A stretch of DNA of 64,000 nt from Novimethylophilus kurashikiensis (lineage in GTDB: Bacteria; Pseudomonadota; Gammaproteobacteria; Burkholderiales; Methylophilaceae), in contig NZ_BDOQ01000001.1 in the NCBI RefSeq assembly GCF_003112435.1, positions 1 through 64,000 of the forward strand, given 5' to 3'. This document shows, piece by piece, positions 25,704 through 36,726 of this stretch (positions within the stretch are counted from its first letter, which is position 1; every line of letters begins with the position of its first letter). The notes under the pieces were generated by a model. That model searched no databases, had not been told where the DNA came from, and saw only the letters and a program-made list of their open reading frames with translations. The position numbers were made by a program, and so were the translations under genes.

Positions 25704-25732
25704 TTGACTTAAAGATGAGAATGGTTATCATT
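25704..25732 (+). promoter_or_regulatory. Fur box overlapping the hemP promoter
   Basis: TTGACT (25704-25709) and TATCAT (25726-25731) are 16 bases apart. The Fur 7-1-7 motif TGAGAATGGTTATCA (25716-25730) covers the -10 box, as expected for iron repression. It is nearly identical to the box at 44759-44773. Confidence 0.85.
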
Positions 25733-25737
25733 AACGA

Positions 25738-25920
25738 ATGGGCGATCTCAATAAAAAACAGGTCATCGTTTCGGAGCCGAATGAGCGAAATACACCTGCA
25801 CGCTCGCGGGTCAGCAGCGAGGCGCTGCTCAACGGCCGGAAGGAACTCGTGATCGAGCATGCCGGCGACGAATACCGCTTGCGCCTGACGAGTCAGGGCA
25901 AGCTGATACTGACCAAATAA
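25738..25920 (+). CDS. hemP: HemP-family haem uptake regulator/protein
   Basis: The product is 60 residues with the family C-terminus (SEALLNGRKELVIEHAG, then YRLRLTSQGKLILTK). The gene lies immediately behind a Fur-regulated promoter and ahead of the TonB system. In betaproteobacteria HemP is small, iron-repressed and needed for haem uptake gene expression. A hairpin (GGCACC/GGTGCC, 25932-25947) follows the stop without a T-run. Confidence 0.88.
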   Translation: MGDLNKKQVIVSEPNERNTPARSRVSSEALLNGRKELVIEHAGDEYRLRLTSQGKLILTK

Positions 25921-26024
25921 CCGTACCAATCGGCACCACTCGGTGCCTTCAGCCAGCCAGCGGCATCCCCCGCAAGCCAGCCCGTAAAGTCGCACAAGCG
26001 ACGTTGTTAACTTGCGAGGATGGC

Positions 26025-26264
26025 ATGAATACAACCAAACAATGCAGACGTGTCTTATTGGCAGGCAGCGAAGGCTGCCAAGTCGTATATTGCCCAGATT
26101 GCGAAATCGCCGAGCTGGAAATCGGTGCGATGAATATTCGCCTGGAAGAATCGGTATTTCGCACAGTGGTGAATATGCTGAACACCGCCACCAAAAAGCT
26201 GGAAGGTATTCAGGGCGTATTAGTGGGCTACCCGCATATGCTGGGACGCGGCCGTGTTCATTGA
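26025..26264 (+). CDS. Small conserved-looking protein of unknown function between hemP and tonB
   Basis: The product is 79 residues from ATG 26025, with GAGGA 5-9 bases upstream. It has a cysteine-bearing N-terminus (CQVVYCPDCEIAELEIG, about 18-34), of which CPDC could bind metal, followed by an amphipathic helical half. The last 11 bases overlap the GTG start of tonB, suggesting translational coupling. I do not recognise the family. Context suggests a role in iron or haem uptake. Confidence 0.7.
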   Translation: MNTTKQCRRVLLAGSEGCQVVYCPDCEIAELEIGAMNIRLEESVFRTVVNMLNTATKKLEGIQGVLVGYPHMLGRGRVH

Positions 26265-26970
26265 GGCTCGCCGCAGAAAATCGTTACACGGCGCTGCCGT
26301 GGTTGCGCTGGTGTTCGGCGGGCATGCCGCAGTGTTCGCTGCGATGGCGTCCAAGTCTGCTTCTGAGCTGCCGGCTGAGCCGGAGCCCATGATGGTCAGC
26401 CTGGTAGCCGACAGCGAGCCGCTGAAGGCCGAATTACAGGCCAAGCCGCAACCTGTGCAATCAAAGCCGCGCATGGTCGAGCCTGTGATCAAACGCCAAC
26501 CTCAACCAACGGTACAGCCTAAGTCTGAACCAACGCCTGTGCCGGTTACGGCCGAAGCCGCGCCGCGCTTGCAGGCCCAATCCGAGTCCACTTCAACGCA
26601 CCAGGAAATGATCGCGGAAGCGGCACCGACGCCGGAACCGGCTGCACCCGCAACCAAGGAAGTCGTATCCGAACCCGAACCGGTCTATCAACCACCGCGC
26701 TTCGGCGTTGCTTACCTGCGCAATCCTAGCCCCGAATATCCGCCCCTTTCGCGGCGTTTGAAAGAACAGGGCAAGGTCATGTTGCGGGTGATGGTGACAG
26801 CCTCAGGCGAGCCGGCTTTCATCGAATTGGATAAAAGCTCGGGCTTCGAGCGCCTGGACCAGGCTGCTATGGAAGCCGTCAAACAATGGCGATTTGTGCC
26901 GGCCAAACGAGGTGAACAGGCCGTTAGCGCCTGGGTGGTCGTGCCGCTCAGTTTTTCAGTGAAGGGATAA
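26254..26970 (+). CDS. tonB: TonB energy transducer
   Basis: The product is 238 residues from GTG 26254. An N-terminal membrane helix (about 12-32) is followed by a Pro/Glu/Lys-rich periplasmic spacer (about 40-145) and a C-terminal TonB domain with YLRNPSPEYPPLSRR and the QWRFVPAKR motif. TonB couples the proton-motive force, through ExbBD, to outer-membrane receptors. It overlaps the preceding gene and is followed by exbB after 4 bases. Confidence 0.93.
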   Translation: MFIEARRRKSLHGAAVVALVFGGHAAVFAAMASKSASELPAEPEPMMVSLVADSEPLKAELQAKPQPVQSKPRMVEPVIKRQPQPTVQPKSEPTPVPVTAEAAPRLQAQSESTSTHQEMIAEAAPTPEPAAPATKEVVSEPEPVYQPPRFGVAYLRNPSPEYPPLSRRLKEQGKVMLRVMVTASGEPAFIELDKSSGFERLDQAAMEAVKQWRFVPAKRGEQAVSAWVVVPLSFSVKG

Positions 26971-26974
26971 ATGT

Positions 26975-27685
26975 ATGGAAGAGTTCAACGCAATTACTTT
27001 CCTGACCCAGGGTGGTCCGGTTTCGATGTCGGTAGCGCTTGCCCTGCTGGCGATGTCGGTGGCGAGTTGGTCATTGCTGATCACAAAACTTTGGCAGGAT
27101 TTGAAAACCGCGCGCAATGGCGCAGCTTTCGTTTTTCACTTCCATACGCATCGCTCGCTGGAAGCCGCCGAGCATGCGGTACAGGAAGATAGCGAGTACA
27201 AACAGCTGACGCGTCTGGGTATGGCAGCCGCTACCCATCATCAAAGCCTGACCGTCGAAGGCTGCTCACGCGATGAGTTCACAGCAAGGGCTTTGCAACG
27301 TGGATTGCAGGAAGTGCAAGGCCGTATGGAATCGGGGCTGACAGTGCTCGCTTCAGTGGGAAGCGTGGCCCCTTTCGTCGGCCTGTTCGGCACGGTATGG
27401 GGCATCTACCACGCGCTTGCCAGCATCAGTGCTTCCGGACAAGCCACACTGGACAAGGTCGCAGGACCGGTAGGCGAATCGCTCATCATGACGGCCTTCG
27501 GTCTCGCGGTAGCGATCCCCGCCGTGCTGGCCTACAACGCGCTGGTGCGTCGCAACCGCAAGGCCATGGCCAGGATCGAAGCCTTCGCCTACCACCTGCA
27601 TGTCTACCTTGTCACCGGCCGCATGTTGCCCGCAGCGAAAGCCGAATTCAGCGCAACGACTGAATTGAAGGCGGCTACGGCATGA
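26975..27685 (+). CDS. exbB: ExbB proton-channel subunit
   Basis: The 236-residue protein has a first membrane helix (about 18-38) and two C-terminal helices in the MotA/TolQ/ExbB domain (SVGSVAPFVGLFGTVWGIYHAL near 123-145, GESLIMTAFGLAVAIPAVLAYN near 166-188). It forms the inner-membrane motor with ExbD and TonB. Its stop overlaps the exbD start. Confidence 0.95.
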   Translation: MEEFNAITFLTQGGPVSMSVALALLAMSVASWSLLITKLWQDLKTARNGAAFVFHFHTHRSLEAAEHAVQEDSEYKQLTRLGMAAATHHQSLTVEGCSRDEFTARALQRGLQEVQGRMESGLTVLASVGSVAPFVGLFGTVWGIYHALASISASGQATLDKVAGPVGESLIMTAFGLAVAIPAVLAYNALVRRNRKAMARIEAFAYHLHVYLVTGRMLPAAKAEFSATTELKAATA

Positions 27686-28101
27686 TGACGCACGGCGGAG
27701 TCGGCAACGACCAATCGCACAGCGCGCCGATGTCGGAAATCAATACCACGCCGCTGGTGGACGTGATGCTGGTGCTCTTGGTGATCTTCATCATCACGGC
27801 GCCCTTGCTCACCCACGCGGTCAAGATCGACCTGCCGCAGGCCAGCAGCAAGGCTGTGACGCAAAAGCCGGATATCGTGACGCTGTCCATCGATGCCAAC
27901 GGCCAGTGGTACTGGAACGACCAGGCGTTGGACCAGGCATCCATTGCTGATCGTTTCAAAGCCGAAGCCGCACGCGATCCACAGCCGGACGTGCATATCC
28001 GGGCCGATGAATCCACACGCTACCAAGTGCTGGCGGAAGTCATGGCTGAGGCGCAGAACGCGGGGATCAAGCATCTGGGGTTTGTCAGCGAGCCCAAGTA
28101 A
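27682..28101 (+). CDS. exbD: ExbD biopolymer transport protein
   Basis: The 139-residue protein has a single N-terminal helix (about 24-44) with the conserved proton-relay aspartate in NTTPLVDVMLVLLVIF. The periplasmic ExbD domain follows. ATG 27682 overlaps the exbB stop by 4 bases (ATGA). It works with exbB and tonB in the same operon. Confidence 0.95.
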   Translation: MMTHGGVGNDQSHSAPMSEINTTPLVDVMLVLLVIFIITAPLLTHAVKIDLPQASSKAVTQKPDIVTLSIDANGQWYWNDQALDQASIADRFKAEAARDPQPDVHIRADESTRYQVLAEVMAEAQNAGIKHLGFVSEPK

Positions 28102-28179
28102 AACATCGCTTTTCATTTCAGCCAGCCAGGGCGTTGCTCGCCGGTAGCCAGCTATTTCGACTACTCAGGGGAGCAACAC

Positions 28180-30321
28180 ATGCAATACCAACTCAAGCGC
28201 ATGCGCCCGGCAATATTGCTGGCGCTGGCCGCATTGCCGTTGCAGGCGGCCGCAGAAGATACCAAGGCGGAACAAACTGAAACCTTGCCGGAAGTGCAGG
28301 TAAGCGGCCAGCAGGACCGTTCGTTGAATTATCAGGTCGAGACGACCACGACCGGCAGCAAAACCGATACCCCGGCGCGTGATGTACCTGCCAGTATCGT
28401 CGTTGTGCCCAAAGCCGTTCTCGAGGATCAGGGCGCCATGGGTATGAACGAGGCCATGCGCAACGTCAGCGGCGTGAGCCAGAACTACGCGGGCGGCTAT
28501 GGTTTTGCCGATAACTTCAACATTCGCGGTCTCAACATGCGTTGGCTGCGCGATGGGAACGTCGACGGCAGCACGCAGAACGGCTATTACCGCACCATGA
28601 CCGATGTGGAACGCATCGAAGTGCTCAAGGGGCCGGGCTCCGCGTTGTACGGTTCCAGCCAGCCCGGCGGCAGCGTCAATGTCGTGACTAAGCTGCCGAC
28701 CGACAAGACCGTGGCCGAGTTCGAAGTCGGCGTTGGCAGCTACGATACGCAGCGCGTCGGTTTGGATTTGGGCGGTGCGGTCAATGGCGTGGCCACTCGG
28801 CTCAATGTGGGCTATGAAAAAAGCGACGATTTCCGCGGGCTGGGTCGAGAAATCACCGAAATCTTGCCCTCGCTACGCTTCAACCTCACCGATACGCAAA
28901 CGCTGACGCTCGATTACGACTATCGCGACATCAAGCTCACGCCGGATAACTACGGTATCGTCTTCGGCGCCGATCGCAAACTGGTCACGGCTTCCGGCCG
29001 CAATGCACGCTATTACAGCCCGATGGATTATGCGAACCAGGAAATCAATCGTCTCGCGACCATCCACGAATGGAAACCGAGCGATGCGTTCAGCCTGAAA
29101 ACTTCTCTGGTTTATGATCATCGCGACATCGACATGCTGCGCAATGCCGGTTCGAATGTGGCGAACGCTTCCGGCGTCATTACCGGCCGCACCATACGCA
29201 GCCAGCAGGACGATGCCGATTACCTGGATTTCACCAGCGAGGCGACCTGGAAGTTCAAAACGGGCAGCGTCAGCCACACTTTGCTGGCAGGCGTGGAATG
29301 GCAGGATACGGACATCGATACGGTACGCGTCGGCTATAACCTGTCGAATATCGCCAACGCCAGCAATCCTGTGGTTCCGGAAACCTCGCTAAACGGCCTG
29401 ACCGCGGTGGCATCTCAAGGATTCAACCGCCATGTCGAAGCCACCACCAAGAGCGTCTATGCTCAAGATCAGGTCGAGCTGACGGAACAGGTCAAGCTGC
29501 GCGGTGGCTTGCGCCACGACAACGTGGATTTCAGCGATGAAGGTTCCCAAGGCACGACGGCGTTCCGCCGCATCGCAGACGAGCAAGGACTCAACAGCAG
29601 CCAGTTTGGCGCCGTGTACCAGCCGATTCCGCAGTTGTCGCTTTATGCAGGCATTGCGCGCGGCGCTTTCATCAACATTGCCACGGAATCCACCGCGCTT
29701 TCGCCTGAGCCTGAAAAATCGTTCAGCAAGGAAGTCGGGGCCAAGGCCATGCTGCTCGACGGGCGTCTGGACCTTAACGTCGCACTGTTTCGAGCCAAGC
29801 GCGACCACTATTACGTGACGCTGACCCCTGGGGTTTCTACACCTGATGGGAAGGACAAGACCTCCGGTATCGAGGTCGATGCGGTCGGATCGCTGACCCG
29901 CGAGGTCAAGCTGCTGGCGAGCTATAGCCATATCAATCCAAAATCGATTTCTGATGCGCTCTCCAGTAATACGACCTTGGGCGTCGGCAACACCAGTATC
30001 TACGGCAACATGCCCACTGGCGTCGCCAAGGATAACGCGCGGGTTTGGCTGACCTGGGAGCCGAGCATGTTGCATGGCTTCGGCGCTGGTATCGGTGCGA
30101 CCTACAAGGGTAAATCCTACGCCGACGCGCTCAACCTACTCGAAGTGCCTTCCTACACCGTCTATGACGCCGCCGTTTACTGGCGCCAGAAGACGTACGA
30201 AATCGCCGTCAATTTCAAGAACCTCACCGACAAGACCTATTACACCGTGCCGACCTTCATCGGCGCCTTGCCGGGCGATCCGCGCAGCGTGATGGCAACG
30301 GTGCGGTTCGACTTTAATTGA
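28180..30321 (+). CDS. TonB-dependent siderophore receptor
   Basis: The 713-residue protein has a signal peptide (1-25), a TonB box-like LPEVQVSG near 36-43, a plug domain (VPASIVVVPKAVLEDQG to PGSALYGSSQPGGSVNVVTK) and a 22-strand barrel ending VRFDFN. The plug sequence resembles ferrichrome/hydroxamate receptors of the FhuA type. The ligand itself is not determined. A GGGGAG site precedes the ATG. It follows exbD by 78 bases and is likely powered by the adjacent TonB system. Confidence 0.92.
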   Translation: MQYQLKRMRPAILLALAALPLQAAAEDTKAEQTETLPEVQVSGQQDRSLNYQVETTTTGSKTDTPARDVPASIVVVPKAVLEDQGAMGMNEAMRNVSGVSQNYAGGYGFADNFNIRGLNMRWLRDGNVDGSTQNGYYRTMTDVERIEVLKGPGSALYGSSQPGGSVNVVTKLPTDKTVAEFEVGVGSYDTQRVGLDLGGAVNGVATRLNVGYEKSDDFRGLGREITEILPSLRFNLTDTQTLTLDYDYRDIKLTPDNYGIVFGADRKLVTASGRNARYYSPMDYANQEINRLATIHEWKPSDAFSLKTSLVYDHRDIDMLRNAGSNVANASGVITGRTIRSQQDDADYLDFTSEATWKFKTGSVSHTLLAGVEWQDTDIDTVRVGYNLSNIANASNPVVPETSLNGLTAVASQGFNRHVEATTKSVYAQDQVELTEQVKLRGGLRHDNVDFSDEGSQGTTAFRRIADEQGLNSSQFGAVYQPIPQLSLYAGIARGAFINIATESTALSPEPEKSFSKEVGAKAMLLDGRLDLNVALFRAKRDHYYVTLTPGVSTPDGKDKTSGIEVDAVGSLTREVKLLASYSHINPKSISDALSSNTTLGVGNTSIYGNMPTGVAKDNARVWLTWEPSMLHGFGAGIGATYKGKSYADALNLLEVPSYTVYDAAVYWRQKTYEIAVNFKNLTDKTYYTVPTFIGALPGDPRSVMATVRFDFN

Positions 30322-30383
30322 CCCCTCCGGGCGGTACGGCCAGTGCCACCCGGTCGAGCTCCCAAGTTATCAAAGGAAATGTC

Positions 30384-31025
30384 ATGAAGCTGATCAGAAC
30401 CCTGCTGGCTGCTGCGGCCCTTGCCATGGCGCACCCCGTCCAGGCTCACTATCTGTGGCTGGAACCCGTCGATGGGCAGATGCACTTGTGCTTCGGCGAA
30501 TATGAAAACGCCTTGCGTGAAAAAAGCGGCGGCAGGCTGGATACTATTGCGGCCCCCGAAGCCTCCGCCGCAGGCAAACAGGTCGATCTGCAACGATCCG
30601 ACGACCATTTTTCCGTCTTGCCGGCTGGCGTCCAGCCGTTGGTAGCTCAAGATCTGACCATGAAGGTCAAGGACTTGCGCCAGCATCGCATGGGAATCGT
30701 CAAACCCATGTATTACTCGCGCTTTGCTGTTGCAGAGCGCGAAAACGCATCGAACCTCGACCTCGACATCCAGCCGATGGGCGCCGGGAAACTGCGCGTC
30801 TCGCTGCACGGCAAACCGCTCGCCAAGGCCAAGCTGTCGCTCTATGCCCCCAATCGCTGGATGCGCGAATACGAGACGGACGCGTCAGGGGAGATTGCCA
30901 TCCACACGCCCTGGCCGGGGCTCTACGTCGCGGAGGTCGCCTTTATCGAAGACGGGCGCGGCGAATACCAGGGTGCGGCCTACGAAGGCATCCGCCATGT
31001 GAGCACCTTGAGCTTTATCCCATGA
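30384..31025 (+). CDS. Exported DUF4198-like protein of the receptor operon
   Basis: The product is 213 residues from ATG 30384 (AAGGAAA upstream), with a signal peptide ending VQA (about 1-20). The mature start AHYLWLEP is typical of DUF4198-type periplasmic proteins found beside TonB receptors, thought to assist metal uptake. A C-terminal beta-sandwich-like region (KLRVSLHGKPLAKAKLSLYAP) is suggested. It overlaps the next gene by 4 bases. Confidence 0.75.
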   Translation: MKLIRTLLAAAALAMAHPVQAHYLWLEPVDGQMHLCFGEYENALREKSGGRLDTIAAPEASAAGKQVDLQRSDDHFSVLPAGVQPLVAQDLTMKVKDLRQHRMGIVKPMYYSRFAVAERENASNLDLDIQPMGAGKLRVSLHGKPLAKAKLSLYAPNRWMREYETDASGEIAIHTPWPGLYVAEVAFIEDGRGEYQGAAYEGIRHVSTLSFIP

Positions 31026-31654
31026 CCGTTCGCACCGTCGACAAAGGCGCTTTCTTAAGGCGCTTGCGCAAACTCCATGGCTGGCTCGGGCTGTGGGGTG
31101 CTGCTTTGGGGCTGCTGTTCGGCATCACCGGCTTTTTGCTCAACCACCGCCAGGTGATGAAGATTCCCGCCATGCAAATGCACGAAAGCCAGTTCCAGTT
31201 GGCGATACAGCAGCCGGTGCTTCCAGACCCACAGGCGTTCGGCCGTTGGGCGCAGCAAGGGCTGCATCTGCGGCATGCGCCCTATAAAGCGGGAGTGGAG
31301 TCGCCTAAGCCCGTGATATGGCAGGGCGTCACCGTTCCGCAACCCGTTCGATTGAAGGCCGAATTCCATCTACCGCAAGTTTCCTACACAACCGAGTATG
31401 TGATGGGCAACAGCTTTGTCAGCGTCCGGCAGCAGGAGGTCAATACGCTAGGCCTGCTCATGCGCTTACATAAAGGGGTGGGCATGAATACCGGATGGGT
31501 GCTGCTCATCGACTCGTTGGCAGGGGCGATGGTGACCTTGTCGATTACCGGTATTTTGCTGTGGACGCGGATGCGCCGTTCGCGCTTGACGCTTGCTGGT
31601 CTGGGACTCGGGTCGATGGGATTGGCGGTGTTCTTCGCACTGCAATCGATGTGA
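31022..31654 (+). CDS. PepSY-associated membrane protein
   Basis: The 210-residue protein has an N-terminal helix (about 18-40, with KLHGWLGLWGAALGLLFGITGFLLNH typical of PepSY-TM proteins). A periplasmic region follows, then two C-terminal helices (about 157-182 and 189-208). Such short PepSY_TM proteins often accompany TonB-dependent receptors; some relatives are ferric-siderophore reductases. The start overlaps the previous stop by 4 bases. Confidence 0.8.
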   Translation: MTVRTVDKGAFLRRLRKLHGWLGLWGAALGLLFGITGFLLNHRQVMKIPAMQMHESQFQLAIQQPVLPDPQAFGRWAQQGLHLRHAPYKAGVESPKPVIWQGVTVPQPVRLKAEFHLPQVSYTTEYVMGNSFVSVRQQEVNTLGLLMRLHKGVGMNTGWVLLIDSLAGAMVTLSITGILLWTRMRRSRLTLAGLGLGSMGLAVFFALQSM

Positions 31655-31725
31655 CTTGGAGCGCCGTCACGCGGCGATAAATTGGAGTAATATTTTTGCA
31701 TCTTATGTCATCCGAGGAGTGCGCC

Positions 31726-32211
31726 ATGCAAGGCGATAAAACTATCATCGACATCCTCAACGACCTGCTGGCGGGCGAGTTGGCGGCCGTAGACCAATAC
31801 TTGATCCACGGCGAGATGTACGCCAATTTCGGTTTCCCGCATCTCGCCGACAAGGCGCTGCACGAATCCGAGCACGAACGCCATCACGCGCGGCTGTTGA
31901 TCCAGCGCATCCTGTTCCTGGAAGGCGTGCCCAATATGGTGAAGCGCAACGCGCTCAATATCGGCACCCATGTGCAGGAGATGCTGCAAGCCGACCTTGC
32001 GGTGGAATACCACGTTGTGGGCGAACTCAAGAAAGCCATTGCCGCCTGCGAAAGCTCTCGCGATTATGTCACCCGCGACATGCTGGTGCAGCAACTCGAA
32101 GACACTGAAATGGACCACGCCTACTGGCTGGAGCAGCAAATCCGACTTATCGGCTTGGTGGGCTTGCAGAACTACCAGCAAAGCCAGATGAAGCCCGGCG
32201 CCCCGGAATAA
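31726..32211 (+). CDS. bfr: Bacterioferritin, ferroxidase-type subunit lacking the haem-ligand methionine
   Basis: The product is 161 residues from ATG 31726 (GAGGAG upstream). The di-iron ferroxidase ligands are all present: Glu18, Glu51, His54, Glu94 and, after a one-residue insertion, Glu128 and His131. The haem-ligand position 52, normally Met, is Arg. It stores iron in a 24-subunit shell. The next gene, 15 bases downstream, encodes a subunit with the opposite pattern, so a mixed shell is likely. Confidence 0.93.
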   Translation: MQGDKTIIDILNDLLAGELAAVDQYLIHGEMYANFGFPHLADKALHESEHERHHARLLIQRILFLEGVPNMVKRNALNIGTHVQEMLQADLAVEYHVVGELKKAIAACESSRDYVTRDMLVQQLEDTEMDHAYWLEQQIRLIGLVGLQNYQQSQMKPGAPE

Positions 32212-32226
32212 GAAAGGAGAACCGCG

Positions 32227-32709
32227 ATGCAAGGCGACAAGGAAGTCATCCTCACCCTCAATAAAGTGCTCAAGAACGAGCTTACCGCGATCAACCAGTA
32301 TTTCCTCCATGCCCGCATGTTCCGCAACTGGGGCCTGGAAAAGCTCAACGACTACCAGTACAAGCAATCCATCCGCGTGATGAAGGAAGCCGACGAACTC
32401 ATCGAACGCATTCTCTTTTTGGAAGGCCTGCCCAACCTGCAAAACCTCGGCAAGCTATTGATCGGAGAACATGTGGTGGAATGCCTTCACGGCGACCTCA
32501 CCTACGAACGCGACATCCAGCGTCCGCTGCTGGTAGAGGCCATCGCGTTATGTGAGCGTGTACAGGATTACGTCAGCCGGGATCTACTGGAAGAACTGCT
32601 GGAACACTGCGAAGAAGCCATTGATTGGCTGGAAACCCAGCAAACGCTGATCAAGGACGTGACGCTTCCCAACTACCTGCAATCGCACATGGAGCCGGGC
32701 GAAGATTAA
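32227..32709 (+). CDS. bfr: Bacterioferritin, haem-binding subunit with a degenerate ferroxidase site
   Basis: The 160-residue protein keeps Met52, the haem ligand, and Glu18 and Glu94. Ferroxidase positions 51 and 54 are Val and Glu, and the positions equivalent to Glu127 and His130 are Cys128 and Ala131. It is therefore expected to bind haem but not to oxidise iron. AAAGGAG precedes the ATG. It forms an operon with the upstream ferroxidase-type subunit; two-subunit bacterioferritins of this kind are known in other proteobacteria. Confidence 0.93.
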   Translation: MQGDKEVILTLNKVLKNELTAINQYFLHARMFRNWGLEKLNDYQYKQSIRVMKEADELIERILFLEGLPNLQNLGKLLIGEHVVECLHGDLTYERDIQRPLLVEAIALCERVQDYVSRDLLEELLEHCEEAIDWLETQQTLIKDVTLPNYLQSHMEPGED

Positions 32710-32865
32710 GCCGGGCTCGCATATAACCACCGGTAAGGCGGCTATGCATAACAATTCTTTCACTTGTGGGGCCGGCTTGAGGATAATGGCTGACAGTTTC
32801 ACCGCCGATTTAAGACCACTTGCGGGGCGGGTTATCAAGTACTGCTAAAGCGTCGCCTGGCTGAA

Positions 32866-32898
32866 GGCACCGGACGGGCAACGCAATCTTGCGGTGCC
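32866..32898 (+). promoter_or_regulatory. Hairpin just upstream of a small gene's ribosome site
   Basis: GGCACCG and CGGTGCC form a perfect 7-bp outer stem, with an alternative inner stem CGCAA/TTGCG. It ends 8 bases before the AGGAG of the gene at 32918. It might control translation, but no known riboswitch was recognised. Confidence 0.3.
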
Positions 32899-32917
32899 TT
32901 TATTCAGGAGAATCAAC

Positions 32918-33109
32918 ATGCATCACGTTCAATTGCCGCAATGGCTTTCCCAACTGGTTTCCGACAATGCCGCCCGATTGCGCGGTCGCGATGCTCGGAG
33001 CCTCAATCTCAATCCCACTGAAATCGGCGGATTCGGTTTTCCCCACTATGCCGAGCTAAGCAGCAGTGAAATCTTTAGCGCCGGTAAGAATCCCTTGAGC
33101 GTGCTGTAA
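32918..33109 (+). CDS. Small protein of unknown function
   Basis: The product is 63 residues from ATG 32918, with a good AGGAG site 7 bases upstream. It has no signal peptide or membrane helix. A central segment (NPTEIGGFGFPHYAELSSSEIF) is aromatic and polar. It lies between the bacterioferritins and a convergent ModE-like regulator. No family is recognised. Confidence 0.55.
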   Translation: MHHVQLPQWLSQLVSDNAARLRGRDARSLNLNPTEIGGFGFPHYAELSSSEIFSAGKNPLSVL

Positions 33110-33124
33110 GGCGTTGCACCGGGC

Positions 33125-34204
33125 TTAGCTAATGCCGCGCAGGTAGACTGTGCGGCTTTCTTCGACTTCGCCGGAACGCGGGGCCGAATAGCCGGGGATG
33201 GCGATGATGGCGCGCTTGAAGGCGTCGCCGCTCAGGAGCTGTAACAGGCTTTGCATGGCGGGGCGTTGCAGCGTGTCCTTGTGGCAGATCAGGTAATACT
33301 GTTCGGCTGCCAGCGGGATGAAATCCAGCCCGAATTCTCGTGCCGCGGCCTCCACGCCCAGGCCGGCATCCGCCATACCGCTCGCAATCAAGGCGCCCAC
33401 GGCGTTGTGGGTCAGTTCCTCGCGACGGTAGCCGTGGATGGCGGCGGAAACGATATCGGCCTGGTGCAGCATCATGTCGAATAACAGTCGCGTGCCCGAG
33501 TTCGCTTCGCGATTCACAAAACGCACGTCGGTTTTGACGAGATCGCCGATGCCGGTAATTTGCAGCGGATTGCCCTTGGCGAGGATCAGTCCCTGCGTGC
33601 GGCGCACAAAATGGATGAGTCGGTGCTCGTCCGTATTCATCCATTTCTCGTATCTCAGTAGCGCCTCTTTTTCGAGCGCGCCTTCGGGGATATGAAACCC
33701 GGCGATATCGCAATCGCCGCGTGTCAGGCCGTTGAGCGCATCGACGCTGCCGCGGTATTGCAGGTCGAGCTGAATATTAGTGCTGTTGTGCACCAGGTCG
33801 CGGAACTCCGCAACGGCATAGCCGTGGCTGGCATGCAGTCGCACGATCTGCTTGGTGTCGTGGATAGCGCGGTTGAGTTCGACCTGCATTTCTGATGCGA
33901 GATTGCTGAGTTGGGCCGTCAACCGGGCATTCACGCGCTTTTCCGCCCACAGCAGAGCCTCGCCCAACGGGGTGAGCGTGATGCCGTGCCCCTGGCGTTT
34001 TTCCACCAGGGGACTATCGAAATATTCCCCCCACTGATCGAGCAACTGCCAGGCGTGGCGATAGGAGATATCGGCGTCGCGCGCGGCTTGCGTGAGCTTG
34101 CCCGAGGCGGCGATGCCGTGCAGCAGGGCGAAGATGTTGATCTCGCGCTGCGGCTTGCCGAACGCGCCGATCAACCACTGGGCTTTGAGGTCGATAGAAA
34201 TCAT
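33125..34204 (-). CDS. ModE-like winged-helix regulator fused to a periplasmic-binding-protein-like sensor domain
   Basis: The 359-residue protein has an N-terminal ModE/LysR-type helix-turn-helix (about 20-90, SGKLTQAARDADISYRHAWQLLDQWG) and a C-terminal type II binding-protein-like domain (about 125-345) in place of the MOP domains of ModE. It is divergent from a molybdopterin enzyme gene, so molybdate/tungstate or the enzyme's substrate are candidate signals (inference). An operator may lie in the 173-base shared region, for example the CATATG-N10-CATATG arrangement at 34323-34344. Confidence 0.82.
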   Translation of the reverse strand: MISIDLKAQWLIGAFGKPQREINIFALLHGIAASGKLTQAARDADISYRHAWQLLDQWGEYFDSPLVEKRQGHGITLTPLGEALLWAEKRVNARLTAQLSNLASEMQVELNRAIHDTKQIVRLHASHGYAVAEFRDLVHNSTNIQLDLQYRGSVDALNGLTRGDCDIAGFHIPEGALEKEALLRYEKWMNTDEHRLIHFVRRTQGLILAKGNPLQITGIGDLVKTDVRFVNREANSGTRLLFDMMLHQADIVSAAIHGYRREELTHNAVGALIASGMADAGLGVEAAAREFGLDFIPLAAEQYYLICHKDTLQRPAMQSLLQLLSGDAFKRAIIAIPGYSAPRSGEVEESRTVYLRGIS

Positions 34205-34377
34205 ATGCGATTTATAGCATAAGTTTTATTGGGCTGCGCTTCATATTTTCATGCGGGTTGACGGGGAATAGAATGCGCCAATCTCAATTTATTCCCTTCC
34301 TGAATGCCCAACCTTGATTGACCATATGTTTTTTAATGCATATGTCATGGGCGGGTATCGGAGCCAAGCAAATACCT

Positions 34378-36725
<2,348 letters not shown>

Positions 36726-36726
<1 letters not shown>

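Noticed and set aside
32710-32917. Molybdenum-cofactor or other known riboswitch before the small gene
   Set aside because: A hairpin is present, but none of the conserved blocks of known riboswitch classes were recognised.
34318-34377. TTG or upstream ATG starts for the molybdoenzyme
   Set aside because: They overlap a probable promoter, and the added residues do not resemble the family N-terminus.
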